The notes: a model not told the origin generated them from the sequence alone. DNA of 64,000 nt from Cellulomonas humilata (GCF_013359775.1 NZ_JABMCI010000068.1:186001-250000), one strand, 5' to 3'; positions 52,507-61,271 are shown, counted from the stretch's first letter. Numbers and translations are program-made.

Positions 52507-53271
52507 ATGAGCACAGCCACGCCCCGACCCCGTCGCGCCCTCGTCACGGGGGCGTCCTCCGGGATCGGCGCCGCGACCGTCCGCCGCCTGCGCGCGGAGG
52601 GCTGGGACGTCGTCGCGACGGCCCGCCGCGCCGACCGCCTGGCCGTCCTGGCGCAGGAGACCGGCGCGGAGACGATCGTCGCGGACGTCACCGACGACGC
52701 GGACGTCGCACGCCTCGCGGCCGAGGTGGCCGACGGCGGTCCCCTCGACGTGCTGGTGAACAACGCGGGCGGCGCGTTCGGGCTGGATCCGGTGGAGTCG
52801 GCCGACCTGGAGCACTGGCGCCAGATGTACGAGCTCAACGTCCTGGGAACGCTGCGCGTCACGCAGGCGCTCCTCCCGCAGCTGCGCGAGGGCGAGGGCG
52901 GGGACATCGTCGTGGTGACCTCGACGGCGGCGCACGGCACGTACGAGGGCGGTGCCGGCTACGTGGGGGCCAAGCACGCGGAGCGCATGCTCGCGACGAC
53001 GCTGCGCTGGGAGATCCTCGGCGAGCCCCTCCGGATCATCGAGATCGCGCCCGGCGCCGTGGCCACCGAGGAGTTCTCGATGGTCCGCTTCGACGGGGAC
53101 AGCGAGCGGGCCGCGGCCGTCTACGCCGGGTACGAGCCGCTGGTCGCCGACGACATCGCCGACGCCATCGCGTGGTCGCTCAGCCGGCCCGCACATGTCA
53201 ACGTGGACCTGCTGGTGGTCCGCCCGCGGGCCCAGGCCAGCAACAACAAGGTGGCCCGCACCGGGGTGTGA
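52507..53271 (+). CDS. YdfG-like short-chain dehydrogenase, probable malonate semialdehyde reductase
   Basis: A 254-residue SDR with cofactor loop TGASSGIGAATVRRL, ARRADRL after strand 2 (NADP preference), NNAGGAFG, and catalytic Ser139, Tyr152 and Lys156 (YVGAK). The C-terminal half, with EEFSMVRFDGDSERAAAVYAGYEPL and PAHVNVDLLVVRPRAQ, follows the pattern of E. coli YdfG, an NADP-dependent 3-hydroxy acid dehydrogenase that reduces malonate semialdehyde in uracil breakdown. As the last gene of the operon it would finish the route as 3-hydroxypropionate. It has a possible ribosome site, GGAGCC, 9-14 nt ahead. Confidence 0.87.
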   Translation: MSTATPRPRRALVTGASSGIGAATVRRLRAEGWDVVATARRADRLAVLAQETGAETIVADVTDDADVARLAAEVADGGPLDVLVNNAGGAFGLDPVESADLEHWRQMYELNVLGTLRVTQALLPQLREGEGGDIVVVTSTAAHGTYEGGAGYVGAKHAERMLATTLRWEILGEPLRIIEIAPGAVATEEFSMVRFDGDSERAAAVYAGYEPLVADDIADAIAWSLSRPAHVNVDLLVVRPRAQASNNKVARTGV

Positions 53272-53302
53272 GATGGGCCGGGCACCTGTCGGAGGTCGTC
53301 CG

Positions 53303-53308
53303 TAGGGT
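53303..53308 (+). promoter_or_regulatory. -10 box of a leaderless promoter (ABC exporter)
   Basis: TAGGGT ends 6 nt before the GTG at 53315, so the exporter mRNA would start at or next to its start codon. No ribosome site is visible. Confidence 0.55.
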
Positions 53309-53314
53309 GGTCGG

Positions 53315-55117
53315 GTGCCCACCCCTGAGTCGACCACCCGGGTGCTCCTGCGCCTGCGCCACTGGGCGCGGCCGGCGCTCCCGCGCATCGCGCTCGGTGG
53401 GCTGACCGCCCTCGGCGCCAGCCTGCTCGCGCTCGCGGTGCCGCAGGTGCTGCGCGTGATCGTCAACGGCCCCCTGCTCACCGCGGGGTCGCAGCGCGGG
53501 GTGGTCCTCGGCGCGCTGGTCGTGCTGGGCCTCGGGGTGCTCGAGGCGTTCCTCGTCTGGTGCCGCCGCGCACTGCTGCTCACCCCGGGCACGGGCGTGG
53601 AGCGGGACATGCGCACCGACCTGTTCCGGCACCTGCTCGACCTGCCGGTGGAGTTCCACGACCGCTGGTCCGGCGGGCAGCTGCTGTCCCGGATCATGTC
53701 GGACCTCGGCACCATCCGGCGCTGGACCGTCTTCGGGCTCACCATGCTGGCCGTCAGCTCCGCGACGCTGGTCGTCGGGATCGGGCTCATGCTCGCCACC
53801 AGCTGGGTGCTCGGCCTGGTGTACCTGGTGGGCGCGGTGCCCATGATCTGGCTCGGCTTCCGGTTCCGCGAGGACTACAAGGTGGTCGCCAGGCAGGCCC
53901 GTGACCAGGCCGGCGACCTCGCGACCACCGTCGAGGAGTCGGTGCACGGGATCCGCGTGCTCAAGGCGTTCGGTCGCGGCGACGACGCGCTCGACGACTT
54001 CGTCCGGCAGGCGGACGACCTGCGGACCACCGAGGTGCACAAGGCGAGGACGCTCTCCCGCGTCTCGTTCGCGCTCGGCGCCATCCCGGAGGCGATCCTC
54101 GCGGTCGCGCTCGGGTTCGGCGTGGTGCTCACCTCCCGCGGGGAGCTGAGCGTGGGCGCCCTCGTGGCCTTCTTCGCCACGGCGGCGGTGGTGAACGGCC
54201 CCGTGGAGCGGCTCGGCATGCTGCTCGCGATGACGCTCGACGCCAAGGCCGCGACGGACCGGTACCTCCAGGTCATGGACACGGCGTCGACCGTCCGGGA
54301 CCCGCAGGATCCGGTCGCGCTTCCCGCCGCCGACCCCGCCGGCTCCCGCGTGGAGCTGTCTGGGGTGCACTTCGTGCACCCCCGCGGCGGCTCGGACATC
54401 CTCGCGGGCATCGACCTCGTGCTGGAGCCGGGCGAGACCATGGCGCTCGTCGGGCTGACCGGCAGCGGCAAGACGACCCTGCTCCAGCTGGTGCCGCGCC
54501 TCTACGACGTCACGGCGGGGAGCGTGCGGATCGACGGCGTCGACGTCCGCGACCTCACGCGCGCCGACCTGCGCTCGGCTGTGTCGATCGCGTTCGAGGA
54601 CCCCATCCTCTTCTCCGCCTCCGTCCGGGAGAACGTGCTGCTGGGCACCGACCTGACCGGTCCGGCGGCGGACGAGCTGGTGCGCGAGGCCCTCGACGTG
54701 GCCCGTGCGGGGTTCGCGTACGACCTGCCCGACGGCCTCGACACCGTGATAGGCGAGGAGGGCCTGAGCCTGTCCGGGGGCCAGCGCCAGCGCGTCGCGC
54801 TCGCCCGCGCGATCGCCGTCCGACCCCGGGTGCTCCTGCTCGACGACCCGCTGTCCGCGCTCGACGTCACCACCGAGACGGCGGTCACGCTCCGGCTGCG
54901 CCGGATGCTCACCGGCACCACGACGCTCGTCGTCGCGCACCGCCCGTCGACGGTCGCGCTGGCCGACCGGGTGGCTGTGCTCGAGGACGGCCGGATCACC
55001 GGGGTCGGCCGCCACGAGGACCTGCTGTCCTCCCACCCGCACTACCGGTACGTGCTCACGGCGCTGTCGGCGCTGGACGACGCACAGCCCGACGAGCTCG
55101 CGGAGGTGCGGCCGTGA
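53315..55117 (+). CDS. ABC exporter half-transporter, degenerate-site subunit
   Basis: A 600-residue type IV exporter half: six membrane helices in residues 20-310 with intracellular loops ([31 protein letters not shown]), then the nucleotide-binding domain. Walker [10 protein letters not shown] and signature [17 protein letters not shown] are intact, but Walker B reads [12 protein letters not shown], so the catalytic Glu is Asp. This is the mark of the degenerate subunit of a heterodimeric exporter (TM287/288, BmrCD type). GTGA overlap with the next gene, which has the canonical Glu. Likely multidrug or lipid export. Confidence 0.9.
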   Translation: MPTPESTTRVLLRLRHWARPALPRIALGGLTALGASLLALAVPQVLRVIVNGPLLTAGSQRGVVLGALVVLGLGVLEAFLVWCRRALLLTPGTGVERDMRTDLFRHLLDLPVEFHDRWSGGQLLSRIMSDLGTIRRWTVFGLTMLAVSSATLVVGIGLMLATSWVLGLVYLVGAVPMIWLGFRFREDYKVVARQARDQAGDLATTVEESVHGIRVLKAFGRGDDALDDFVRQADDLRTTEVHKARTLSRVSFALGAIPEAILAVALGFGVVLTSRGELSVGALVAFFATAAVVNGPVERLGMLLAMTLDAKAATDRYLQVMDTASTVRDPQDPVALPAADPAGSRVELSGVHFVHPRGGSDILAGIDLVLEPGETMALVGLTGSGKTTLLQLVPRLYDVTAGSVRIDGVDVRDLTRADLRSAVSIAFEDPILFSASVRENVLLGTDLTGPAADELVREALDVARAGFAYDLPDGLDTVIGEEGLSLSGGQRQRVALARAIAVRPRVLLLDDPLSALDVTTETAVTLRLRRMLTGTTTLVVAHRPSTVALADRVAVLEDGRITGVGRHEDLLSSHPHYRYVLTALSALDDAQPDELAEVRP

Positions 55118-56925
55118 GCGTCCTGACCTCGGAGGCCTTCGGCGTCGAGACCACCCGCGAGGAGTCGCGGCGCATCCGGCGACGGTCGCTCGGTCTGCTC
55201 CGCTCGCTGCTGCGGCCGGTCGCGGGTGCGGCCTGGGCGACCGCGGCACTCGTCGTCGGCTCCCAGCTGGCCGCCGTTGCCGGGCCGGCGCTCGTGGCCT
55301 ACGGCATCGACCAGGCCCTCCCCGCGCTCACCGCCGGCGACGCGCAGCCGATCACCCTGGCGACCGCGGCGTACCTGGCCGCCGCGCTGCTCGGCGGGCT
55401 GCTCACGGCCGCGACCGTGCGGGCATCGGCCCGGGTGAGCCAGACCATGCTGCTCGACCTGCGGCGCCGCGTGTTCCGGCACACCCAGCGGCTCAGCCTC
55501 GAGTTCCACGAGACGTACACGTCGGGCCGGATCATCTCGCGCCAGACCTCCGACGTGGACGCCCTGCGCGAGCTCCTGGACGGCGGCGTGACCACGCTCG
55601 CGTCCGGGGTGCTGGCCATGCTGTTCACCGCCGTCTCGCTCGTGCTGCTCGACTGGCGCAGCGGGCTGGTGCTGCTCATCGCGGTCGTGCCCGGCGTCGT
55701 CCTCACGCGGTGGTTCCAGGTGCGCTCGCAGGTCCAGTACCGCAAGCAGCGGACCGCGGCGGCCCGGCTCATCGTGCGGTTCGTCGAGACCATGACGGGG
55801 ATCCGGGCGGTGCAGGCGTTCCGCCGGGAGCCCCAGGTCGGCGGCGTCTACGGCGGGCTGGCGGAGGACTACCGCGAGACGAACGCCCGGTCGATCCGGC
55901 TCAACGGCGTGTTCGACACCGGGCTCACCCTGATCGGGAACGTCACGGTCGCGGCCGTGCTGCTGGTGGGCGGCCTGCGCGCGCTCGACGGGGCCCTCGA
56001 GGTGGGGGTGCTCGTCGCGGCGGTGCTCTACGCGCGGCGCTTCTTCAACCCGCTCCAGCAGATCGGGATGTTCTACAACTCCTTCCAGTCGGCCACGGCC
56101 GCGCTGGAGAAGGTCGCCTCGCTGCTGGCCGAGGAGCCGACGGTGCCCGAGCCGCTCCACCCGGCGCGGCTCGTCCACGCGCGCGGTGACGTGCGGTTCG
56201 AGGACGTCGAGTTCGGCTACGGCACGGGTCCGACCGTCCTGCCGCAGATCGACCTGCACGTGCCGGCCGGGCAGTCGATCGCGCTGGTGGGGGAGACGGG
56301 CGCGGGCAAGTCCACGATCGCCAAGCTGCTGGCCCGGTTCTACGACGTGCGCGCGGGCGCGGTCCGGCTCGACGGGCTGGACCTGCGCGAGATCGACCCG
56401 GTCGACCTGCGCCGGGCGGTCGTCATGGTGACGCAGGAGGCGTACCTGTTCTCCGGGTCCGTCGGCGCGAACATCGCGCTCGGCAAGCCCGAGGCGACGC
56501 CCGCGGAGATCGAGGCCGCCGCCCGCGCGGTCGGCGTGCACGACCTCATCGTGTCCATGCCCGACGGGTACGCCACCGAGGTGGACAAGCGCGGGGTGCG
56601 GCTCTCCGCCGGCCAGCGCCAGCTGGTGTCGTTCGCGCGCGCGTTCCTGGCCGACCCCGCCCTGCTGATCCTCGACGAGGCGACCAGCTCGCTGGACGTG
56701 CCGGGGGAGGCGCTGGTGCAGCTGGGGCTGCAGACCCTGCTGGCCGGCCGCACGTCGGTGGTCATCGCCCACCGGCTGTCCACGGTGATGGGGTCGGACC
56801 GCGTGCTGGTCATCGAGGGCGGCCGGATCGTCGAGGACGGCTCACCGGACGCGCTGGTGGCGGCCGGCGGCCGGTTCGCGGACCTGCACACCGACTGGCA
56901 GCGCTCGCTGCGCCGGTCGACGTAG
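55114..56925 (+). CDS. ABC exporter half-transporter, canonical-site subunit
   Basis: A 603-residue partner of the previous gene. Six helices occupy residues 30-330, with [35 protein letters not shown] as the coupling loop. The ATPase domain has Walker [10 protein letters not shown], Walker [13 protein letters not shown] with the catalytic Glu, and His in [10 protein letters not shown]. Its own signature is [15 protein letters not shown] (SA for SG). In such heterodimers the consensus site pairs this Walker B with the partner's LSGGQ, which fits. Translated with its partner through GTGA. It ends 7 bp before the convergent sugar dehydrogenase gene. Confidence 0.9.
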   Translation: MSVLTSEAFGVETTREESRRIRRRSLGLLRSLLRPVAGAAWATAALVVGSQLAAVAGPALVAYGIDQALPALTAGDAQPITLATAAYLAAALLGGLLTAATVRASARVSQTMLLDLRRRVFRHTQRLSLEFHETYTSGRIISRQTSDVDALRELLDGGVTTLASGVLAMLFTAVSLVLLDWRSGLVLLIAVVPGVVLTRWFQVRSQVQYRKQRTAAARLIVRFVETMTGIRAVQAFRREPQVGGVYGGLAEDYRETNARSIRLNGVFDTGLTLIGNVTVAAVLLVGGLRALDGALEVGVLVAAVLYARRFFNPLQQIGMFYNSFQSATAALEKVASLLAEEPTVPEPLHPARLVHARGDVRFEDVEFGYGTGPTVLPQIDLHVPAGQSIALVGETGAGKSTIAKLLARFYDVRAGAVRLDGLDLREIDPVDLRRAVVMVTQEAYLFSGSVGANIALGKPEATPAEIEAAARAVGVHDLIVSMPDGYATEVDKRGVRLSAGQRQLVSFARAFLADPALLILDEATSSLDVPGEALVQLGLQTLLAGRTSVVIAHRLSTVMGSDRVLVIEGGRIVEDGSPDALVAAGGRFADLHTDWQRSLRRST

Positions 56926-56932
56926 AGCCCGC

Positions 56933-58996
56933 TCAGCTGCCCAGTGTGACCCGGAAGATCCGCTCGTTGCTGTTGTTCGGCACGCTGTCCTTGTCCCCGG
57001 TGGTCGTCGTCGTGAGCCACAGCCCGCCCCCGGGCGCCGCCTCGACCGTGCGCAGCCGGCCGTAGGTGCCGCTGAAGAACGTCTGCACGTTCGTCAGAGA
57101 GCTCCCGCTGATGACCGCGCGGTACATCCGGGCGCCGCGAGCGCACGCCACGTAGAGCGCGTCGCGGACGATGGTGATCCCGGAGCAGGACCCCTCGGAC
57201 GTCGGGTAGGTCCGCTTGGGCGCGACGAACCCAGCGGTCCCGCACGTGCCGGACGTGCCCTCGCAGGCGGGCCAGCCGTAGTTGCCGCCCTTGACGATGA
57301 GGTTCGTCTCGTCCATCACGGAGTTGCCGAACTCCTGCTCCCAGAGTCGGCCCTGCGAGTCGAACGCCAGGCCCTGCGGGTTGCGGTGGCCGTAGCTCCA
57401 CACGTAGTTGCCGAACGGGTTGTCCGACGGCACCGTCCCGTCCGGGTTGAGCCGCAGGATCTTGCCCGCGAGGTTCGAGGTGTTCTGCGCGTTGTCGCCG
57501 TTCTGGGCGTCGCCGGTGGCCGCGTAGAGCTTGCCGTCCGGACCGAACCGCAGGCGTCCGCCGTCGTGGAACTTGTTCCGCAGGATCCCGCTGACCAGCA
57601 CCTGCTCGGTGCTGGTGTCGAGCACGCCGTTCACCAGCTTGATGCGCACGATCCGGTTGTCGGTGGGGGAGGTGTGCATCAGGTACACCCACTGGTCGGT
57701 GGCGAACGTCGGCGACAGGGCCAGGCCGAGCAGACCGCCCTCGCCGTCGGTGCTCTGCACGTTGGGGACGGTGCCGACGCTCGTCTTGACGCCCGTCGTC
57801 GGGTCGAGCCGGACGACGTCGTGCGCGTCGCGACGCGTGTAGAGGATCGAGCCGTCCGGGAGCGTGTCGAGGCCCCAGGGGATGTCGGTCTCGGTGCCTA
57901 CCTGCGTCACGCCGCACACCGCGGTCGCGCAGGCCGCACCGGTGGTCACCGAGGTCGCCGCGCTCGCGGCGGAGGCGTTGCCCTGGGCGTCGCGCGCGAC
58001 GACGGTGTAGGAGTACGTGGTCGCCGCTGCGAGCCCGCTGTCGACGAACGTGGTGACCGGTGGCGTCCCGGTCACCGTGCCGACGGCGGTGCCGCCGCGC
58101 CGCACCTCGTACGTCCGGACCCCCACATCGTCGGTCGACGCCGCCCAGCCGAGCGTGACGGTGGTGCCGGAGACCGAGGCGGTGGGCTTCCCGGGCGTGG
58201 TCGGTGCCTGCGTGTCCGCCTGGCACTGCGGGACGGTGATCGTGACCGTGGAACTGGCCTGCGACACGTTCCCGGCCGCGTCGCGGGCGTTCACGTAGAG
58301 GCCCCAGACCGCACCGGGGACCACGGGCAGGCTGGTCGACAGCGTGCTGCCGCTCACCGAGGTCATGAGCTGGCCGTCGTGGTAGACGTCGTAGAACCGG
58401 ACCCCGACCGCATCCGTCGAGGCGTTCCAGGCGAACGTCACGCCGCTGCAGGTCAGGTTGCTGACCCGCGGGCTGCCGGGAACGGTCGGCGCCGTCGTGT
58501 CGCTGGTGCGCAGCGACGTGGTCCAGCTCTGGTTCGTCTGCCCGTTGCACGTCCACAGGCCGACCGCGGTGCCGTTGGCGGTCCCGCGCCCGGTGACGTC
58601 CAGGCACAGCCCGGACTGCACCCCGACGATCGTGCCGTTGGTCTGCAGCGCCCATTTCTGGTTCGGCCCACCGTTGCACGGGTAGATCTGCACGACCGCG
58701 GGTGCCGTGGTGTCCTGGCCGGCGACGTCGAGGCAGGTGGCGGCGTCGTAGACCTGCAGCTCGCCGGCCGTGGTCAGGGTCCACGCCTGGTTGGCGCCGC
58801 CGTGGCAGTCGTAGATCGACACGCCGGTCTTCGCGGTCCGCGCCGCCCCGGACACGTCGAGGCACCGGCCGGAGCCGACGCCGACGACGGTGGCGGGACC
58901 GGCGACGACGGCGGCGGGCGCCGGTGCGGCGAGGGTGACGACGAGCGCCGCCGTGGCGACCAGGGCCGCCGGGATCCGTGTGAGCGTCCACCGCAT
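56933..58996 (-). CDS. Secreted RICIN-FN3-FN3-glucose/sorbosone dehydrogenase-like protein
   Basis: A 687-residue exported protein. A Sec signal (about residues 1-29, ending APAPA) leads to a ricin B-type lectin domain (about 35-160) with three repeated blocks (CLDVSGAARTAKTGVSIYDCHGGANQAW type, QAW/QKW/QSW motifs), two fibronectin III domains (about 168-255 and 262-355, DxxAPxxPGxP starts), and a C-terminal beta-propeller (about 365-687) of the PQQ-dependent glucose/sorbosone dehydrogenase family: DIPWGLDTLPDGSILYTRRD, GEGGLLGLALSP, LRFGPDGKLYAATGD, SYGHRNPQGLAFD and GGNYGWPACEG. It probably acts on sugars while anchored to polysaccharide; catalysis is not proven. Confidence 0.9.
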   Translation of the reverse strand: MRWTLTRIPAALVATAALVVTLAAPAPAAVVAGPATVVGVGSGRCLDVSGAARTAKTGVSIYDCHGGANQAWTLTTAGELQVYDAATCLDVAGQDTTAPAVVQIYPCNGGPNQKWALQTNGTIVGVQSGLCLDVTGRGTANGTAVGLWTCNGQTNQSWTTSLRTSDTTAPTVPGSPRVSNLTCSGVTFAWNASTDAVGVRFYDVYHDGQLMTSVSGSTLSTSLPVVPGAVWGLYVNARDAAGNVSQASSTVTITVPQCQADTQAPTTPGKPTASVSGTTVTLGWAASTDDVGVRTYEVRRGGTAVGTVTGTPPVTTFVDSGLAAATTYSYTVVARDAQGNASAASAATSVTTGAACATAVCGVTQVGTETDIPWGLDTLPDGSILYTRRDAHDVVRLDPTTGVKTSVGTVPNVQSTDGEGGLLGLALSPTFATDQWVYLMHTSPTDNRIVRIKLVNGVLDTSTEQVLVSGILRNKFHDGGRLRFGPDGKLYAATGDAQNGDNAQNTSNLAGKILRLNPDGTVPSDNPFGNYVWSYGHRNPQGLAFDSQGRLWEQEFGNSVMDETNLIVKGGNYGWPACEGTSGTCGTAGFVAPKRTYPTSEGSCSGITIVRDALYVACARGARMYRAVISGSSLTNVQTFFSGTYGRLRTVEAAPGGGLWLTTTTTGDKDSVPNNSNERIFRVTLGS

Positions 58997-59091
58997 GGTC
59001 TGCTCCTGCCGGGCCGTCGGGAGGGGTGCTGGGCGACCGTCCAGTCATCGCCGGGTGTCACTCTGTCGCACCTCGGGCCAACTCGCACGGC

Positions 59092-59120
59092 GGGAGGCCC
59101 GTCAGGACGACGGACCTCCC
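59092..59120 (-). terminator. Terminator hairpin after the MerR gene
   Basis: An 11-bp stem with one mismatch (59092-59103 with 59109-59120) and 5-nt loop begins 12 bp past the stop of the leftward MerR gene and upstream of the dehydrogenase start. Confidence 0.55.
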
Positions 59121-59131
59121 CTCGGGCGCTT

Positions 59132-59887
59132 CTACAGGTGACGCGCCGCGTACTCGTGCAGCGCGTCGCGGACGAACGTCGCCCCCTGCTCACCGCCGTA
59201 GTTCTCCGCGAACCGCGGGTCGGCGACGTACATCTCCGCCAGCCCCACCACGTAGTCCTTCACGGGGGTCGACCCGTGCCCCGGTGTTCCCGGGATGCTG
59301 CCGAGCCACGCGACGTGCCGCGCAGCGAGCGCCTGGGCCTCCTCGGACGTGGGGTCCGCACCGGCGGCCGCCGCGGCGCCCCACTCGGTGGCGAGCCGTG
59401 CCGTCGTCGCCTTCCACGCGGCGCGTTCCTCGTCGGTCATCCCGCGCCACCAGGCGTCGGACGTCGCGTACGCGTCGGCGCCCCAGCGGCGCTCGACCTC
59501 CTCCTTGTGCTGGGTGTGATCGAACCCGTCGAACATGTCCTCGGCCATGAGTGGCCCTCCGTTCTCCCGTGCGGTGATGGTCCGCTCGACCGAGGCGGCC
59601 TGTCGCTCCAGTCGTCGCTGCTCGCTGCGCAGCCAGTCGAGGTGGTGGCGCAGGGCAGCCGTCTCGTCCTGCTCCCGGTCGAGCACGCGCCCGATGTCCG
59701 GCAGCCCGAGCCCCAGCCCGCGCAGCAGCAGGATCCGCTGCAGCCGGACCAGTGCCCCGTCGTCGTACCAGCGGTACCCGTTGTCGCCGACGCGGCTGGG
59801 CTCGAGCAGCCCGATCGCGTCGTAGTGCCGCAGGGTGCGGCTGGTGGTGCCCGTCAGGCGGGCCACCTCCTGGATCGATGCCTCCAT
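59132..59887 (-). CDS. MerR family regulator with TipAS-like drug-sensing domain
   Basis: A 251-residue TipA-type regulator. The N-terminal MerR winged helix reads SIQEVARLTGTTSRTLRHYDAIGLLEPSRVGDNGYRWYDD, followed by a dimerisation coiled coil (about 75-110). The C-terminal half (about 125-251, WWRGMTDEERAAW and YVADPRFAENYGGEQGATFVRDALHEYA) matches the TipAS ligand domain, which binds thiopeptides and other large drugs. The ATG at 59887 is preferred to a GTG three codons upstream because it lies exactly where transcription should begin. Its promoter is of MerR type, so it is probably autoregulated. Confidence 0.9.
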   Translation of the reverse strand: MEASIQEVARLTGTTSRTLRHYDAIGLLEPSRVGDNGYRWYDDGALVRLQRILLLRGLGLGLPDIGRVLDREQDETAALRHHLDWLRSEQRRLERQAASVERTITARENGGPLMAEDMFDGFDHTQHKEEVERRWGADAYATSDAWWRGMTDEERAAWKATTARLATEWGAAAAAGADPTSEEAQALAARHVAWLGSIPGTPGHGSTPVKDYVVGLAEMYVADPRFAENYGGEQGATFVRDALHEYAARHL

Positions 59888-59894
59888 GCCGACC

Positions 59895-59925
59895 ACGGTA
59901 GGAGTTGACGTAGCGTCAAGGTCAA
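59895..59925 (-). promoter_or_regulatory. MerR-type promoter and operator
   Basis: On the minus strand, TTGACC (59925-59920) and TACCGT (59900-59895) are separated by 19 bp, the over-long spacer typical of MerR-activated promoters. The spacer contains the palindrome TTGACG-CTA-CGTCAA (59905-59919). The -10 ends 7 nt before the ATG, so the transcript would be leaderless. Confidence 0.75.
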
Positions 59926-60584
59926 GCGGCAGCGGCGACCATTCTGCGCAGCACGGCGGCGGTCAGCTCGGACGGTGTGCCGACGACCTCGGCGACGCCG
60001 GCGGCGACCAGCTCGCCCGGCGAGGCGTAGCCCCAGGTCACCCCGATCGTCTCGATGCCGTGCGCCTGTGCGCCGTGCACGTCGTGCTCGCGGTCGCCCA
60101 CCATCACCAGGGGGTGCGCGTCGGGGTGCGCGGCCAGCGCGTCCGCGATGACGTCCGCCTTGGTAGAGGTCGACTCGTCCACCGGGGCGCCGAACACGCC
60201 GTCCACCAGCGCGCCGATCCCGAACGCGTCGCAGATCGGGTCCGCGTAGATCTGCGGCTTCGAGGTGGCGACGACCAGGCGCAGCCCGGCCGCGCGCAGC
60301 CGCGTGAGCACCTCGGGGATGCCGTCGTACACGCGGTTGTCGCGGATCATCCCGTCGACGAACACCTCCCGGTACGCCCGGACCGCCTCGCTGACCCGGT
60401 CCTGCGGGACCCCGTGCGCGGGGAAGCTCTGCGTGATCGGCGGCCCGACGAACGAGCGGAGCGTCTCCGGAGTCGGGACGGGAAGGCCGAGGGTGCGGTA
60501 CGTGGTGGCGATCGCCGCGGTGATGCCGGGCGCGGAGTCGGTCAACGTTCCGTCGAGGTCGAGGAGCACGAGGGGAGTGGTCAC
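59922..60584 (-). CDS. HAD-superfamily phosphatase (phosphoglycolate phosphatase-like)
   Basis: A 220-residue HAD hydrolase of subfamily IA with a helical cap. Motif I is LLDLDGTLTDS with the nucleophile Asp, the cap follows, motif II is VVATSKPQ, motif III uses the Lys near STKADVI, and motif IV is VMVGDREHDVHGA. Close in pattern to Gph/PpaX-type phosphatases that clear phosphoglycolate or pyrophosphate; the actual substrate is unknown. The GTG at 60584 starts the family's usual N-terminus. It is divergent from pnuC. Confidence 0.88.
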   Translation of the reverse strand: MTTPLVLLDLDGTLTDSAPGITAAIATTYRTLGLPVPTPETLRSFVGPPITQSFPAHGVPQDRVSEAVRAYREVFVDGMIRDNRVYDGIPEVLTRLRAAGLRLVVATSKPQIYADPICDAFGIGALVDGVFGAPVDESTSTKADVIADALAAHPDAHPLVMVGDREHDVHGAQAHGIETIGVTWGYASPGELVAAGVAEVVGTPSELTAAVLRRMVAAAA

Positions 60585-60635
60585 GCGTCCGATGATCCCC
60601 CGTGGTCGCGGGACGCCCGACCGGTGTCCGCCACC

Positions 60636-60641
60636 TACGCT
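60636..60641 (+). promoter_or_regulatory. -10 box ahead of the pnuC operon
   Basis: TACGCT ends 7 nt before a GTG at 60649. This GTG opens a 10-codon frame, not pnuC itself, which starts at 60687. Confidence 0.5.
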
Positions 60642-60648
60642 GGCGCCC

Positions 60649-60681
60649 GTGACGACCACCGACACCCGACCGGCCGGCTGA
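60649..60681 (+). CDS. Possible 10-codon upstream ORF before pnuC
   Basis: The GTG lies at the expected transcription start. The frame reads VTTTDTRPAG and stops at 60679-60681, 5 nt before the pnuC GTG, which has no ribosome site. It could be a leaderless peptide that couples translation to pnuC. Alternatively, a 1-base indel may have split a single longer pnuC N-terminus. Both are inference. Confidence 0.3.
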   Translation: MTTTDTRPAG

Positions 60682-60686
60682 CCGCG

Positions 60687-61271
60687 GTGGGGTGGGTCGA
60701 GATCCTCGGCTTCGTCACGGGCGCGGTGTGCGTCTGGCTGGCGGCCCGCGAGAACGTCTGGAACTTCCCCGTGGGGATCGTCAACACGGGTCTGTTCCTC
60801 GTCCTGTTCACGTCCGCGGGGCTGTACGCCAACGCCGGGCTGCAGGTCGTGTACCTCGTGCTCAACGGGCTGGGCTGGTACTGGTGGCTGCGTGGCGGGC
60901 AGGACAAGGGCGTCCTCGAGGTGCGGCGGACGCCGCGAACCGTGTGGGTCGTCGGGGCGGTGGCGGTGGTCGTGCTGACCGCGGGGCTCACGGTGCTCCT
61001 GAGCAGCGCGTCCGTCGCGCCGTTCTGGGACTCGCTCACCACGTCGCTCAGCCTCGTCGCGCAGCTGATGATGGGCCGCAAGTGGCTCGGCAGCTGGGCG
61101 GTGTGGATCGTCACCGACGTCCTGCTCGTGGGCCTGTACGCGAGCCAGGGGCTGTACCTGACCGCCGTGCTCTACGCGCTGTTCATCGGCCTGTGCGTGC
61201 AGGGCGCCCGGCGCTGGCGGCGCGCTCTGCCCGCGCCTGCCGAGCCGCTCGAGACGGTGGCGGTCGGGTGA
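60687..61271 (+). CDS. pnuC: Nicotinamide riboside transporter PnuC
   Basis: Facilitated-diffusion transporter for nicotinamide riboside. The 194-residue protein has about seven helices and family motifs: WVEILGFVTGAVCVWLAARENVWNFPVGIVNTGLFLVLF at the start, LQVVYLVLNGLGWYWWLRGG with the substrate-stacking Trp residues, and FWDSLTTSLSLVAQLMMGRKWLGSWAVWIVTDVLLVGLY at the end. Start is the GTG at 60687; only this in-frame codon fits the family N-terminus. The stop overlaps nadR as GTGA, so the imported riboside is handed to the NadR kinase. Confidence 0.92.
   Translation: MGWVEILGFVTGAVCVWLAARENVWNFPVGIVNTGLFLVLFTSAGLYANAGLQVVYLVLNGLGWYWWLRGGQDKGVLEVRRTPRTVWVVGAVAVVVLTAGLTVLLSSASVAPFWDSLTTSLSLVAQLMMGRKWLGSWAVWIVTDVLLVGLYASQGLYLTAVLYALFIGLCVQGARRWRRALPAPAEPLETVAVG

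Noticed and set aside
51073..53844. About 920-codon leftward open frame over the aminotransferase and SDR genes
   Set aside because: Low-complexity Arg/Gly/His-rich translation with no domain; antisense of genes with complete catalytic motifs.
60585..60686. NAD-responsive riboswitch before pnuC
   Set aside because: The predicted transcript starts at 60649, leaving no room for such a structure.
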